The position numbers and the translations under genes are program-made. The notes below the pieces were generated by a model. It did not search any database. It saw nothing but the letters and a program-made list of their open reading frames with translations, and was not told the origin of the DNA. A stretch of 64,000 nt of DNA from the NCBI GenBank assembly GCA_010645155.1, contig CM021323.1, forward strand, positions 10,761,846 to 10,825,845. The letters run 5' to 3'. The stretch comes from Tigriopus japonicus. Taxonomy: Eukaryota; Arthropoda; Copepoda; Harpacticoida; Harpacticidae. The number at the start of each line of letters is the position of its first letter. The first letter of the stretch is position 1. Below are positions 1-12,101 of the stretch, piece by piece.

Positions 1-71
1 CTGTCTCCTAGACAACCAGAATCACTAGATCCAGGACTGCAAGCTTTCGGTCATTTTGAAAGAGGAGCCGG

Positions 72-1606
72 CAAGAAGCACTAAATATCTGGAGTGGGTG
101 CAAACGGTGAGAATTATGATTTCTAGAAGGATTAATTCAATTGAGTTCTTCTGCAAACGACTTGGCTTGTATTCAATTGACTATGGGCCCTACAATTCAT
201 CTGATTGACTGGATGACGTCATAACACAGCAACTGAATGTAGTCCCTCAGCCACTGATCAGCTGATAAGTGGAATGTTCTTTCTTGACTGACATGGGCAT
301 GTAAACTTTTTCCTACTTTTTGGTCACACACACAAGGATTCTGAAACAACACAACACTGACACCTCTAATAAGCTTGAAATATACAGCAAAAGGATTTTG
401 AGAACAGAATTTGTGATTCTGGCAAAATAATCATTGTAATGTTAACCTTAATATCCACCAGAGACTTTGCCTTTGTATTTCCTCTTTCTAATAACTGATC
501 TTCTAGCTTCCATAAAACTCCTATTTTGTACTACCATTTGAGCCAGAGAAGTCTGCCTTGTTTATTGTTGAAACTGGCCAGATGTTTTGTGAGAAGACAA
601 ATATATTTCCCAAGAATATTGTAAAAAGCTTGCCCTAAAAAGTGGAAGGTACACAAGAAAGTGGGCAAGACATGTTTTCTAAGCCAAATCCTGTAAATGT
701 GCATATAAATGCGTGTAAATTGAGCAGCTTAGTAGTATTTGGGAGAAACAAAGCATAGACAGAAGGCCACATGTGATTTGAGCAGTACGTTTTTTACTTT
801 AAATGAAATCATCAACCTTTTTGAATAAATCTTGTTATGGCAAACCATTTCACCCAAAAACGCTAGCCAGGACTAATCTGAATATGGCAACACTTTCTTT
901 CTTTTGTGTTTTGGTGCGTCAATTCTGCTTCACTGTCTACACTTTTGTAAGTAGAAAACGGTCACAAAATTCATCATCAATTACCCAGGCACATTGTGGC
1001 GCTATAAGCAGCGTCATCAGATTCATCAAGAATCCGCAAAATTAAATGAAAAAAGTACTTACGATCAGTGTGCATTTGTTTGAACACAAGAATTTTTAGT
1101 GCACATTGCTGAAAACAACCATTCACCTTGCCAATCTCTTGATTGAAAACCATCAATCATTTTTCCTTCATATTTATGGATTGCCTAACCAAACAATTTT
1201 GATCACAGTTTAAAAGAGAAATTGAACTTTAGCAATTGGCAATGTAAAGTGAAAGTTTGAAATTTAATCTCCTAAATAACACCAATTAAGATCTACTTAC
1301 TTTTCAAACTTCCCCCGCGGCTATGAGGTCATCCCAGCCAATCGTATGAATTGTAGGGTCCATACCCTTTTGTGTCAAAACAATTACCAGAAAGGGCTAG
1401 TTTGCTCATTCTCGCTAGGAAATGCACTGAATTTTAACAGAGCATAACTTTTGACTCCGACGTTCGATTAAGCTAAGAATTGAATAAGTATTCATGTCAA
1501 CATAAAGAAGGTCTCATTTGCAGAAGAACGTTGCTGACATGTTCTTACTGGATATCATGATTCTTTTTTGCCAGCCTCCCAGTCCAATGAAATTCAGTGG
1601 TTCTTG
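72..1606. mobile_element. Foldback-type inverted-repeat element, about 1.5 kb
   Basis: The left arm (about 72-225) and right arm (about 1320-1606) are imperfect reverse complements. The left end reads CAAGAAGCAC and the right end GTGGTTCTTG. The inner parts also pair: CCCTACAATTCAT near 189-201 matches ATGAATTGTAGGG near 1345-1357. The right arm carries an extra stretch (about 1365-1510) absent from the left, so the left arm has an internal deletion. The right arm resembles the element at 59809-60235, including the words GCAGAAGAACG and GCCAGCCTCCCA. No transposase ORF is visible between the arms. The boundaries are approximate. I infer a non-autonomous foldback transposon. Confidence 0.6.
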
Positions 1607-2411
1607 GATCCGGCAATTCGCTTATTGCCTCTATGTTGTAATTCATTATCAAATGAGGCCAAGCTGATGCAGCTGACTTTTTGCACCAGTAACACCCCGT
1701 CAAAAAAATATCCGTAAAAAATGCTTGACTGTGTGTTCAACTCATTGAAAACATGAGACAAAAAACTCATAGTCAAAACTTCCTTTTCTAAATTTGATGA
1801 TTTAAATGTTGGTGGCTTAATTTTGGGCCAAATTTATGAGTTTTACATTCAGAACATTGAATCCTTTTCAACTTGGATATAGGAAAAAGATCTTTTTGAT
1901 CGAGTTTTATTAAATGAAGTTTTTGCAAAACATAGTCATTTAATAAAGAGCCCATTTGTTGATTTGATGCCATTTTCTTCTACAGCAAGCCAGTCCACTG
2001 TCTTGTAGTTCTTTCAGATAATTAGCCCACTCTGTGTCTTTTCACTAATGTGCATTTCCTGTTTGAAAGGGTCTGTTGGAAAAATGTTTGTTACAAGGCG
2101 GATAAAAAGCCACCAAAAATGAACTTTCTCAACTGCTGTACTGTACCCAACCTTATCTATTTGACACTCGAATCTTTTAAGTCACCGCGATTTCGCAGAC
2201 TTCGGTAGATTTTAAAATCATGAAGAATCGTGATTTTAAAACATTGATGAAATATTTGAAAGAGCTATAGAGTAACAAAAAACTTGGCCAAAACTGTATC
2301 TGAAAGGTGTTCTGAACTACAGTTCTATATACGCAGAAACGTCACTCCCAAATTGTTCATGATTCAACAAGCTTGCACGGTTTGTGTGGGATGGGATTGG
2401 ACATTGAGCAC

Positions 2412-2871
2412 AACTAGTTACAACTGATGGGAAACAAGCTGCAGCTTGAAGAGGAGTTTGGGCCAAGCAACAGTTTTCAGCTGCGCTTGAAAGCTTGCAA
2501 GCAGTTTCAAGCACCTTCACCCGATGTCAGGCTTGCCAGTTAAAGTTCAATTTGTTGGCCACCAGAAATGGAGTAAAATAGTTTGTACTCAAGTTAAACA
2601 AAGCACGCTTCATATAGCCCCTAAGAAGGCAAATATCTTGAAAAATCTAGGAAAAAATGACAAATTCTGCAACGGCATAGGAGTTTCTGCTTCTATTTTT
2701 AGAACAGGCAAAAAGGACAACAAATATCTTGGCAACCCTGCTATTACCCATTGGTCCTCTGAGCCCTGTGGCTTGAATGCTTGGTTTAGCTTGAGGCAGC
2801 TGAAATGGAAACAAGCCCAGCTTGAAAAATTGAAGTGCTTGATAGCTTGGGAAATCCCATCAGTACTAGTT
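2412..2871. mobile_element. Inverted-repeat element with CAAGC/GCTTG-rich arms
   Basis: The arms at about 2412-2520 and 2757-2871 are imperfect reverse complements. The outer left end reads AACTAGTTACAACTGATGGG and the outer right end CCCATCAGTACTAGTT. Inside, both arms repeat the words CAAGC, GCTTGAA and CAGCTG. The short ORFs across it are by-products of this composition. No protein similarity is recognised. Family unknown. Confidence 0.5.
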
Positions 2872-3669
2872 ACCTGATTCAAAACTGGAATTTGCAATTT
2901 CAGGGAGTCAGTGGCAGAATTGCTTTCTCAACTGGTATGCTCGAACAAGAGCAATGCATAAAGAATCAAGTCGCCTCTACTCTTTTTTACACACTGTGTT
3001 TTAGAGTGGCAAAAACAATAAACAAGTCACCTGGCACCCTTGCTGCTGGACTGCTGAAATGAGCTCAAAACAAATCTCCACTGACCTAACTGGAGTGACA
3101 TTTCTATCTACATAGAACTGTAATCTGGACAAGAGCGGCTTGGCGTCAATCACATCATGGAGGTCTAAGAATCACATGATCAAGCGTTACCACTAAGATA
3201 ATAAGAACTTGATAAAAGAAGAAAAAAAACTTGAACAACTTGTTTGCAACGGAAAGATGACCATGTGTAGAGACATATTATTTAACTCAATTTTTAGTTA
3301 TAAAAATTATATTTTTCCAATGCACCACCAATTCCTGAACACCCTGTACTTCCATGCCCCCTGCTTCGAAAAATCCCCTTGAGACCCAATTTTGTGCCCG
3401 CAACCCCACTGTTTGCCGAACAAATTTAAATAATATATATTTTTTTAAACCAAAGTGGGCGATTTTTTGACCTCGCATGGCCTTTTCCGAATTATCTGGG
3501 ATCCATTTGGGTAAGTTCAAATTGCAACTCCACTTTAAACTAGAATGTCCCAAAGTGAGAACCATTTTAAGCAATTCACCCAAGTTTCACCCTTGTTGGC
3601 TGGTTAAATCCAAAATTTGAGACGATCAACCATCTTGAATAAAAAATCGACTCATTGGAGCCTTTATGT

Positions 3670-3940
3670 CAGGGGTCGGCAACCTGTGGGCCGCGGCCCA
3701 GATGTGGGCCCAAAGGTGGTCATTCGTTGGCCCAAGGGTGGTCATTCATGGGCCCAGGAGCTATGGAGAATGTTTGAAAAAGTGGGCCAGAGAGCCATCC
3801 ATAGTACCGTACTCATGGGCGCAAAGCTTTTTGATCGTTAATGTGTGGGCCCTTAAACCTACCATTGTCTACTTGGTGGGCCCCTGACAATACACATCAA
3901 ATTTCGTGGGTCTTGACCCAAGAGAGGTTGCCGACCCCTG
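3670..3940. mobile_element. hAT-type non-autonomous element (MITE)
   Basis: The 271-bp element begins CAGGGGTCGGCAACCT and ends AGGTTGCCGACCCCTG, a 16-bp perfect terminal inverted repeat of the form common in hAT elements (CAGGG ends). It is flanked by an 8-bp duplication with one mismatch, CTTTATGT (3662-3669) and CTTTATGG (3941-3948), the length expected of hAT transposases. The interior is rich in GTGGGCCC words. It has no coding capacity, so it would need a transposase in trans. Confidence 0.88.
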
Positions 3941-3948
3941 CTTTATGG

Positions 3949-6050
3949 GCTCTCTGGCTCCATTTTACCATTATCAAGTAAGTCACGGAGTTCTAATAAA
4001 ATTTTCACCAAACCTCTTTAAAGCAAGGACATCAAATTGACATTGGCCTTACATTTAGCAATGTTATTCCCAGTTCTCGTTTCTCGCTCGTAGTTTTCAT
4101 CATCATGGGTCTTTCAAAATTCCAAAATTTTGGAATTACCGTAACATTGACCACGAGCTTTGACGTCATAATGAATCTGTCCTGTTCAAAAGTTAGAATG
4201 AAATAAATTGCCATCTCCCCATCCAACGGGACTGTCCACGTGCCCAAAGCCCACCTAATGCAGAGAGAGGCCAATGGGCTCTTTGGCTGAACAGTCTGTG
4301 TACCTTCTTTTTCCTTTATATAGTGTTCTCAGGGCTCAGTCAGGGCTTCGTGTGCTCTTTCGTTTCATCTCCTTCATGCAGTCTACAATGAAAGCGCCCA
4401 GGCCCCTAAAACTGCCTGTCCATTCGAGGAACACAAGACACCCTGCCAGAGAGCGGATGGAACAAGAGGCTACTAAGGGAACAAGGAACGGAGCAACGCA
4501 AGGATCCATGGGTTGCTTCCCTGAGGAAGAGAGAGAGAGGAGACTCGCTTACCAGGATCCGCATCCTGTTCAGGAAGCAATAACATCGAAAGCCAATTGG
4601 AATGTTCTTAATTGTTGTTGCTGAATAGTGTATTGTAAAAGGAAAACGGAAGGCCCAATTTTTTGTTCCATCCTAGAGTATGAACTGTTTTGGAATCTTC
4701 AATACTGTTTTTGAGGTTATTTACAAAGAATCTCCCGTCAGCGATGTTATTGATCCTCAAAATGTCGCGGGCTGACTTGCGGTCGCAAGTTTTGGCTCGT
4801 AGTCATGGCCTGACGACGGGAAACTTCTGGGCACGGACTTGCTCGGACTTGGATGGAGCGAGTGAGTGAGTGAGTGAACGCGTTAGTGAGCGCTTTTGGG
4901 ATCCAAGGAAACCAGAAGGGGAGTTGCGAGAAAGCTACACACTTCTCCATACACGCATGTTCTTCACTCGCAGACCAACTATCGACCGTCCAAAGACTTG
5001 ATCACGAGAGTGGTGAAGGCAACGAAGCGATTGAACTCTTGAAAGGAAAAGAACACTGCAAGTCAAAGGAAGTGGGCACATGTGACATCAGTCAAACTTT
5101 GCGACTTCCATGGATACTGGCATGCAAGTGAGCTGCATACTAAACGAATAGACAAATTGGTGCCCAACTTCTACCGTGAAAAGGTTCAAACCCTTGAGAG
5201 GCTGTTCCATCCACTATCAAGGTAAATTAGCAACATTTTTGCTCCTCTTCTTACTACGGAATGTGCCAAGTCTCAATCGCAAGCACTCCTGTCAGACGTG
5301 TTTTTACCTCCGAACATTTGAAATCTGGATAAAACTTGACGTCATGCGCTTGAAATATAGGAGTGAAATGAACACATGTCAGAGGGAGGTTAGACGTCAA
5401 TAGTTCAGGCCCTCCCTCCCTGTTCATGATGACGACACCACCGGCCGTCGGCGAATCTGTTTTGTTAGGTATTCTTACTCTGTAGTACATGGGAGTAGTA
5501 ATCAAGTCAAGAGCCTGATCTTCTTGCAAAAGGCTCTCTTTCATTCAGTGAAGGCTTACCAGCGCTTCCGGACATTCTTGTGTCCGTCTACCTGACGTCA
5601 GGTATTTTCTGGATCCATCTGTGTCGTGCTGATCGTGTGCTTGAGAATAAGTGAGAACTCCAAAATGCAAATCTGCTCCTCCTAAGCACCCGAAATTCAG
5701 AGCGAGACGACTAAGCGTTTACTCAAAACTGGCCTTTTGGAGTCGGCTACACCAATATAGTACGAGAGTTAGTGGAAGATAAAGAAGACGCAGTAGTTCT
5801 CGTCGGAAGTTGCTGATTATTTGCCGGATAAGCTCGATCATTATTAAGGGAGGGGGCTTTCTTCAAATGAGTCAGTATTTTTATTTTCCTTGACGCTTTC
5901 AGCTTTGTGTGCTGGGAATGTCGTCTGGATAGAGGACATCGCAATGGGCAAGGAGCAAGAAACACATTTGACCACCCAGACGTGCTGTTCCCAAAAACTG
6001 AACCGGAAAGTGAGTAGTAGTGCTGCTTCCGTTTGGACTAGCTAACCTCA
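3949..6050. other. Unassigned region upstream of the 6051 gene
   Basis: No gene is recognised here. The longest ORF (4274-4624) has no recognisable domain. A short GAGT-type microsatellite lies near 4858-4878. The 5' untranslated part of the 6051 gene probably lies toward the right-hand end. A GTGAGT word at 6009 could be a splice donor but cannot be confirmed. Confidence 0.4.
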
Positions 6051-7895
6051 ATGTCCAATGCATACACTATGACACCAGCGGAAAGCATCCCATTTGGGCG
6101 AACCGCTTCTCCCCAATGTGGATCTGGGTTCAAAAAATCATCCATGGCCTCACCTCTGAAAGAAATCAAGAACACATCAGGAGCTTCAAGCACCGCTGAG
6201 TTCGATCTTGAAGAGGATATTCTTATTGGATCTCCAGGTTTGGCTCAGCTTCCTAGTTCGGGCCATAGTCAGACATCAGTCGATTCTCATTCGGTCAATT
6301 CGCTTGACAGCATCAATTCTGTCGCAAGTTGTGCGAGTGCTTATGCCCAGAGCAAAAAATTCCGACCCAAAACGCTCTCTATTCCGGGCTTAGGGAAAAT
6401 TGCTCTCAGTCCCAGGCACCAAAATCTGCCTAGTCACGAATGTATCCCAATTAGTGGCAGTCTTCCTACCAGAAAGTCCAAAGACAAGACCACCACAAGC
6501 TGGGTTGGTAACCACAGTAGTATATTGAAAGACTTCCGAGGCAACGCACATTATGGCCCGTCTAGTAACTATGGGGTCTCCAGTTTTCGTGGAAACTTCA
6601 AATCAGCGCCATCAACTCCGTTGGGCGGGAGTGGGAGAAACTTGAGTGGAACTTCGGCTTGGACCATCAGCAATGGAGGACAGGAATTTGAGAACCTTTT
6701 CCTCTCCGGGTCCATTTCCTCCATTGATGAGGCTCAAGAGGCAGTGAGTAGCCGAAGGTGTAAGAGGGAAGAGAACAACGCTAATGAAGTGGACCTAGGC
6801 CAGAGTCATCTCTCTCCTACAAAAGGCTCGAGAACGCGTTCCAAAAGCAGGTTGAGTTTGAACATTAATGACGCTCATCAAGGGCGTGACAACCTCGCTG
6901 TGTCACCATCGCTAGCAATAGAGTTGTCAGAGACGAATCCTTCCAAGTCACAAAATCTTATTCCCAAGTTCTTGAGAAACTCTTTCAGCAAGCTCATGAA
7001 CCGCGACAAGAGGTCATCGGAGGACGATGTAGTCACCAAGCAATTAAATAGGCCCACCTCACCCTCGCAAGAGGAAACGAGTTCGCTTTCCCAAAGTATT
7101 CGAAGTTTGTCTGGGAAAAGCTATCCTCTCCTGAGTAATAATAATAACTACAACTACTACAACAATCAGATTTGGGGCGAGAAAGACGAAATCGAAGATG
7201 GCGACTTCTCGCCAGAAACTTCAGGCCTCATCGCCGAAAGTCCAACAATGAGTCAGTTCTACGAGGACGCGAAGGTGATGGCCCTCCCGGTCATTCCATT
7301 TGCATTTCCCACTTCAGTTCTAGCGGAACGGATGAAGACCAGGAATAGAGAAGCGTTGCTCAAGAAGAAAGGTCAGACTGTTCGTGAGAAGACTCCGTCT
7401 GGGGATTCTAATAAGACCCTTAAATCTTCCCCGAAGGAAATTCGTGCCTCCACAGCATCATCTCGTCGGAGTAATTCCATCGTCTGTTGTGACGATGACT
7501 TTGGTCCAAAGACTCTGGATAGTCTGGTCTCCATTGCTAAAATGGAGTTGTATTCGGAGGCGATGCAAGGTCGCAACAACATGGATGAAGTCATAGCTAC
7601 AAGTATAGGAATCAAATCTCCTCCCATGAGACAGCGACTCCCTCGAGCAGACAGCTTCACGGATGAAGAGGACTTCATGGTTCACAAGCCACCCACTAAT
7701 GTCTCACGGACATTTGAGGATGATGGCTACCTCGAAATGTGTCCCAAGCAACAACAGTATGATCGTATTCTTTTTCAAGAACCCCATCAGCCATTCCAAA
7801 ACCAATTCCGTCAGACTCCTCCATCCGTCTCACGAGCTTTTCTTCGTCGAGACTCCATGGAGGAGCACTTTCCCATGGACATGTCTCAATTATAA
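6051..7895 (+). CDS. Uncharacterised Ser-rich, mostly disordered 614-aa protein
   Basis: A continuous 614-codon ORF with ATG at 6051, an in-frame TAG only four codons upstream (6039-6041) and TAA at 7893-7895, so it is complete as a single coding exon. Function unknown. The product is rich in Ser, Pro, Asn and charged residues and has no membrane segment or signal peptide. Visible segments are an acidic stretch near residue 52 (EFDLEEDILIGSPG), a Ser-rich run near 70-100, a basic patch near 308-320 (FLRNSFSKLMNRDKR), an Asn/Tyr run near 364-373, and a more ordered-looking block near 405-435 (MALPVIPFAFPTSVLAER) followed by KKK. Several RxxS and SP sites suggest phosphorylation, which is inference. 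AATAAA at 8373-8378 is a possible polyadenylation signal. Low-complexity composition makes family assignment by eye unsafe. That it is a real gene rests on ORF length and coding-like composition. Confidence 0.8.
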   Translation: MSNAYTMTPAESIPFGRTASPQCGSGFKKSSMASPLKEIKNTSGASSTAEFDLEEDILIGSPGLAQLPSSGHSQTSVDSHSVNSLDSINSVASCASAYAQSKKFRPKTLSIPGLGKIALSPRHQNLPSHECIPISGSLPTRKSKDKTTTSWVGNHSSILKDFRGNAHYGPSSNYGVSSFRGNFKSAPSTPLGGSGRNLSGTSAWTISNGGQEFENLFLSGSISSIDEAQEAVSSRRCKREENNANEVDLGQSHLSPTKGSRTRSKSRLSLNINDAHQGRDNLAVSPSLAIELSETNPSKSQNLIPKFLRNSFSKLMNRDKRSSEDDVVTKQLNRPTSPSQEETSSLSQSIRSLSGKSYPLLSNNNNYNYYNNQIWGEKDEIEDGDFSPETSGLIAESPTMSQFYEDAKVMALPVIPFAFPTSVLAERMKTRNREALLKKKGQTVREKTPSGDSNKTLKSSPKEIRASTASSRRSNSIVCCDDDFGPKTLDSLVSIAKMELYSEAMQGRNNMDEVIATSIGIKSPPMRQRLPRADSFTDEEDFMVHKPPTNVSRTFEDDGYLEMCPKQQQYDRILFQEPHQPFQNQFRQTPPSVSRAFLRRDSMEEHFPMDMSQL

Positions 7896-10800
7896 CTGAA
7901 CTAGATTTGAAGTATTGGAAACAGAAAAAAAAAAATTTGGTGACTCGCTATCCAGTCCTACCCTAGCTTCCATTCCAAATCGACTAGGCATAAAATTCCA
8001 GCAATGACACCCAAGGACAATAATTGTAAGGATCGGGAATGTTGGTCATACTTTTGTAACTAGTAGTGCCTCACCACTGACAACAATTGACAAAGCCCTC
8101 CTTTTCCTTTCTCGACCCTCTCTTCTCTTCCCTGGATTGTGATAAAAAACTTCATTCATGATTATTCCTTGTAATTAGGATATTCTATCCCCACTGTGCC
8201 CTTATCTACATAGACAGACAAGCCCCTAGTTATGACGTTTATTTTGAAGCGTGCAATTCAGTTGAATAACAATGTTAAGAGTGATCAAGATATTGAAGAA
8301 GAGCAAAAAGGGCACGTTGAAACCCATTTTCTTCTCTTTATAAATTATTTTTGCCGTTGTGATCAAATCGCAAATAAACTCCACTATTTTGTTCATCCCT
8401 CCACTGCAATGAACAGTGCACAATTCATTTGTTTTCAGCGATAACCTCTTTCGTATTCCCGCGCTTTTTCCGTGACGTCACCTAAACAAAAGCCCTGAAC
8501 TAAACAAAACTAAAAGGCGCTTACAAATCAAACAAACAGAGTGGAACCAGAATGAAAGTGGATAGCAAAAGCCCCATAGGCATTTGGTGAGAAAGGTGAC
8601 AAGGAGATATGGGACCATTAATCTCCCTTCCTTGTTATTAATGTCATCATGAAGTGCATCATTCCCAGCCCAAACGTAAAGGGTGAGTTTAATCAGAGAT
8701 TGACCCACTCAAAAAATTCGCTTGGAAAAGGATGGTTTTCAAAGAAGTGGGAACAAAAATTGTGGGATTGGATTAGAATGATTATTGATATTGCAGGAAT
8801 ATAGTCAGAAAGAGGATTAGTATTCTTGTATGGGCTAATGCCTTCTTCCAAGGATTGACACGTGATCATCTTTTTTGAAGTTTTGCCTCAAGGGAGACTG
8901 AATACAGGCTTTTAAAGATTGGTAGTTGGTTGGAGCTTGCCTTAGGATAATTGAAAATCCTAACCTTACTTTATCAAGTCATTTGTCTGGATTACGTTAA
9001 TCTTCAGCTACATGTGACACTGCACCAGATTAGAAAGCCTGAGGTTCAAGGTTGAGCCATAGACATCTAAATGTGGTTTGGAGGGGAACCGTCCCATTAA
9101 ACGTTTTTTTTTTAAAGTTTAGAATTATAAAAGCCTCATTTGACCTTCAAAGGCTTGAAAATGGGTTCCACTAAAGGGAAAATAGCCTTGCTAAATCCTC
9201 GAGGATATGAAAAGAGATCCTGAAAAGGGGCACAACTTTGTCGATTTGTTTCCCTTGATGATTAGAGGTTAGGAGGAGTTTTAGGTTGGACGCAATTTGG
9301 CTTTCTTTCCTCTAGGCTTTTGATGTTGCTCACATTCCAAAGATCATAATATAGTACCTTAACCACGTAAACCAAGTTGTCGTGTACAAATAAAAAGAAG
9401 GTAAGGTTGACGACCAAGTGGGCTTGAGTTGTCTGTGGAAGAGCAACCGGGATCCTCATGGGATTAATATTGACAAGAAGATGAGTCATTTTAGGAACCC
9501 CCTTTGCTGAGAATGGAAGTTAAAGCTCAACGAGCTTATTTTGAAAGTCAACAGACACATGACTCTAGGATCTAAGTATTCCATCAAAGTTTGGGAAAAG
9601 TTAAAATTTCATGTTTAATGAGATTTCTTTCAAATTGAGAAAGCAACAAGAATGGTAACATGCGCAACCTTCCTAAGTATCTTTTACGCATGCGAGAACA
9701 ATTTTACTTCATTGATTTTTTTAACAAAATGATACAAACATATGTAGAGTTACAATTAATTTTGTTACCCTTTGGAAATGTTTCAAGGTCTAATTCAAAA
9801 ATACGAAATGATTTTCGGAATATGATTTCACTATGATTGAAGCAATAACCGATTTATCGATTGAATGTATTAGCTGTCACGACTTGCGTTCCAAGAACCA
9901 GAGATATTACGTTCTCCCGGTTTGATCACTTCTTTGAAACCTTCACTGTCACAACCAACTCCTAAAGGAGCGACTTTTTGCCAGACCCATATCAATTACT
10001 TTTGAATAATAATAAATAACAATTATTTTAAATATAGAGGTAATAAATTACAATTATTTTAAGTACAAAGGTAATAAATTATAATTATCCTAAAATAATA
10101 ATTTTAATATTCAAATGTGATTAATTATAATTACTGAATTTTAAGTGCTGTTACGTAATTGTACATAGAATTACATCGCAGGTGTGCTTACTGCGAGGAT
10201 TTATAAAGCTTGTCAGACTGACCTCCAAATTTTGGAAGAAATTTACTAGCAAATATTGTAAGTTTTAGTGTTCATACTGTGCACCTTGCATATTTTGTTG
10301 GATAAACGAATTTTGCACTGAAGATGGCGTATTTTCTTTGGATTGTAGCGTTTTCCCCATAGTTTTATTCCCGTAGGTTGGTTAGCTTAGAAAGAAGAAA
10401 GTAATCAAGACACAAGTACAAGCCTCGCTCGATCGTACTGGATTGATAAGTTCGAGTGCTAGCATAAATAGATCGGATATTTGATCGTAATGATTCATAC
10501 CTACCCTCTAAATAGATCATCTTGAAAATAACGGAAAGGGCATTGTCAAGCGCTATTCTGTATGATATAATAGTGTCGACATAAGTGCAACAAAAACGCT
10601 ATTTGTAGATTTAGGTTGGCTAATATTGAAGATTTAGTATAACTTACTTTCACAATAAATCTTCAATATTGGCAAAAAAACATTTGACCCAACGCAATGC
10701 ATGAGATTGTCGTTTACACGAGAGTGAAAGTTTTTGGTTCATAGCACATGTACAAAATATATCATAGAAGAAGTCTTAAAGTCATCTTGGAAGTCCGCAA

Positions 10801-11180
10801 TCGCGGGCCTCAGAGTTTACTAAATTTGGATATCAGTTATCAATTTCGGTGAAGGCTTGGAACCCTTAGTGAGTTCTTCGTTTATGTTTCATTTTTTTGC
10901 TAGAAAAATAGTGCATGAAATAGATTCTGCTCTTGTTGCCCATAGAAGCCATTTCAAATTTTTAGATTTCATCTAGAGTTTAAGTTAATTAAGATATTTC
11001 TCAAGAGTCCCTGTCAAAGCAGTGTTGCCCTTTGGTTGTGTTGGACAAAAATCAAACTTGAAAATTACCATTACATTAGCATGGGACCGTTTTTCTTTGC
11101 AATATATTTTTAGGCCTGGAAATTTTATGCAAAGCACTTTTATTGGCAATTTTGGGCCTTAATTTATGCTGATTTGATCA
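7896..11180. other. Intergenic, no gene seen
   Basis: The first ~480 bases are probably the 3' UTR of the 6051 gene, with AATAAA at 8373. Beyond that I see no protein-coding signal, only ORFs under 80 codons. An A+T-rich block at about 10006-10140 has two to three imperfect copies of a ~35-bp unit containing AATTATTTTAA and GGTAATAAATTA. Confidence 0.45.
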
Positions 11181-11188
11181 CTGATCAC

Positions 11189-11621
11189 GAAGGCTGCATA
11201 TTTTAGGCAAATTCCTAAAACCTAGGTTTTGCCTAAAACCCCAATATTTGGTAAATTTTGCCTATTTTGCCCTTTTTTTTGTTCAAAATTGTGCCTAAAA
11301 TGATTTTTTTTCTCTTTTTTTTGCATTTCTTCTTTTACTGGATACTCCTACTGGCCGTGTTAAACAGGTTTAGAAATTGAAAACAAAAACTGGCTGGTAT
11401 TCAGTAATCGAAGGCGGGGTTTCACTGAGGAAAATTTGCAACAAACTGTCAATTCATTCCATGCTATGATTGATGAATAATCAATCGAAAGTCAAAAAAG
11501 CGATCACATCACACCCAGGTTCTAGTTTTTGCAGTGCCTAAAAAATGGCTAAAATGCCATTTTTGCCTCCCTAAAATGTGCTTAATTTGCCAAAAGTTAG
11601 TGCCTGAAATATTCAGCACTA
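11189..11621. mobile_element. Candidate MITE rich in GCCTAAAA words
   Basis: The left end (GGCTGCATATTTTAGGCA) and right end (TGCCTGAAATATTCAGCA) are imperfect inverted repeats of about 20 bp. TGATCAC occurs immediately outside each end (11182-11188 and 11622-11628) and could be the target-site duplication. The interior repeats TGCCTAAAA, TTTGCC and their complements. No coding capacity. The exact ends are uncertain by one or two bases because TGATCACT also occurs just upstream. Confidence 0.55.
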
Positions 11622-12101
11622 TGATCACTAATACAAACTTCTGAATATGTGGTGGCTTTACTAACAAAGCCCAACTCAACTAAATGAATATAAGGGTCGG
11701 AAGTTCACACACCTTAATAGCTGACGGATGAAAACAAGGGAGATTTTTTACGAAATGAAGTCTTTTTTTCAAAATAAGTGTTCGAAAAATGGAATTGACA
11801 AAGACGATGGTTTTGGAACTGAATATTGAACGGGATTAATATGTGAATATTTTTGCGATCGGTTACAAATCTCTCATCTGAAGCCTTTTCACATCCACAA
11901 GCAGAAAATTGTCAAAATTACGTTAATATGGTGCTCAAGAGACAAAAGATTGCAATTTTTAGCCCCATTAAGGGCGGGGCCAAGGGCGGATATAAGTCAC
12001 TCCGAAGTCATTATTGAGATGTCAAACTCAGGGTGGTGTGATGTTTTGCGGAGCCGAACGAAAACTGGACTCGCAAACACGGTCGTACAACGGCAGGCCG
12101 C

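Noticed and set aside
4274..4624. 116-codon ORF
   Set aside because: No domain, no supporting splice or poly(A) signals, and composition like its non-coding surroundings.
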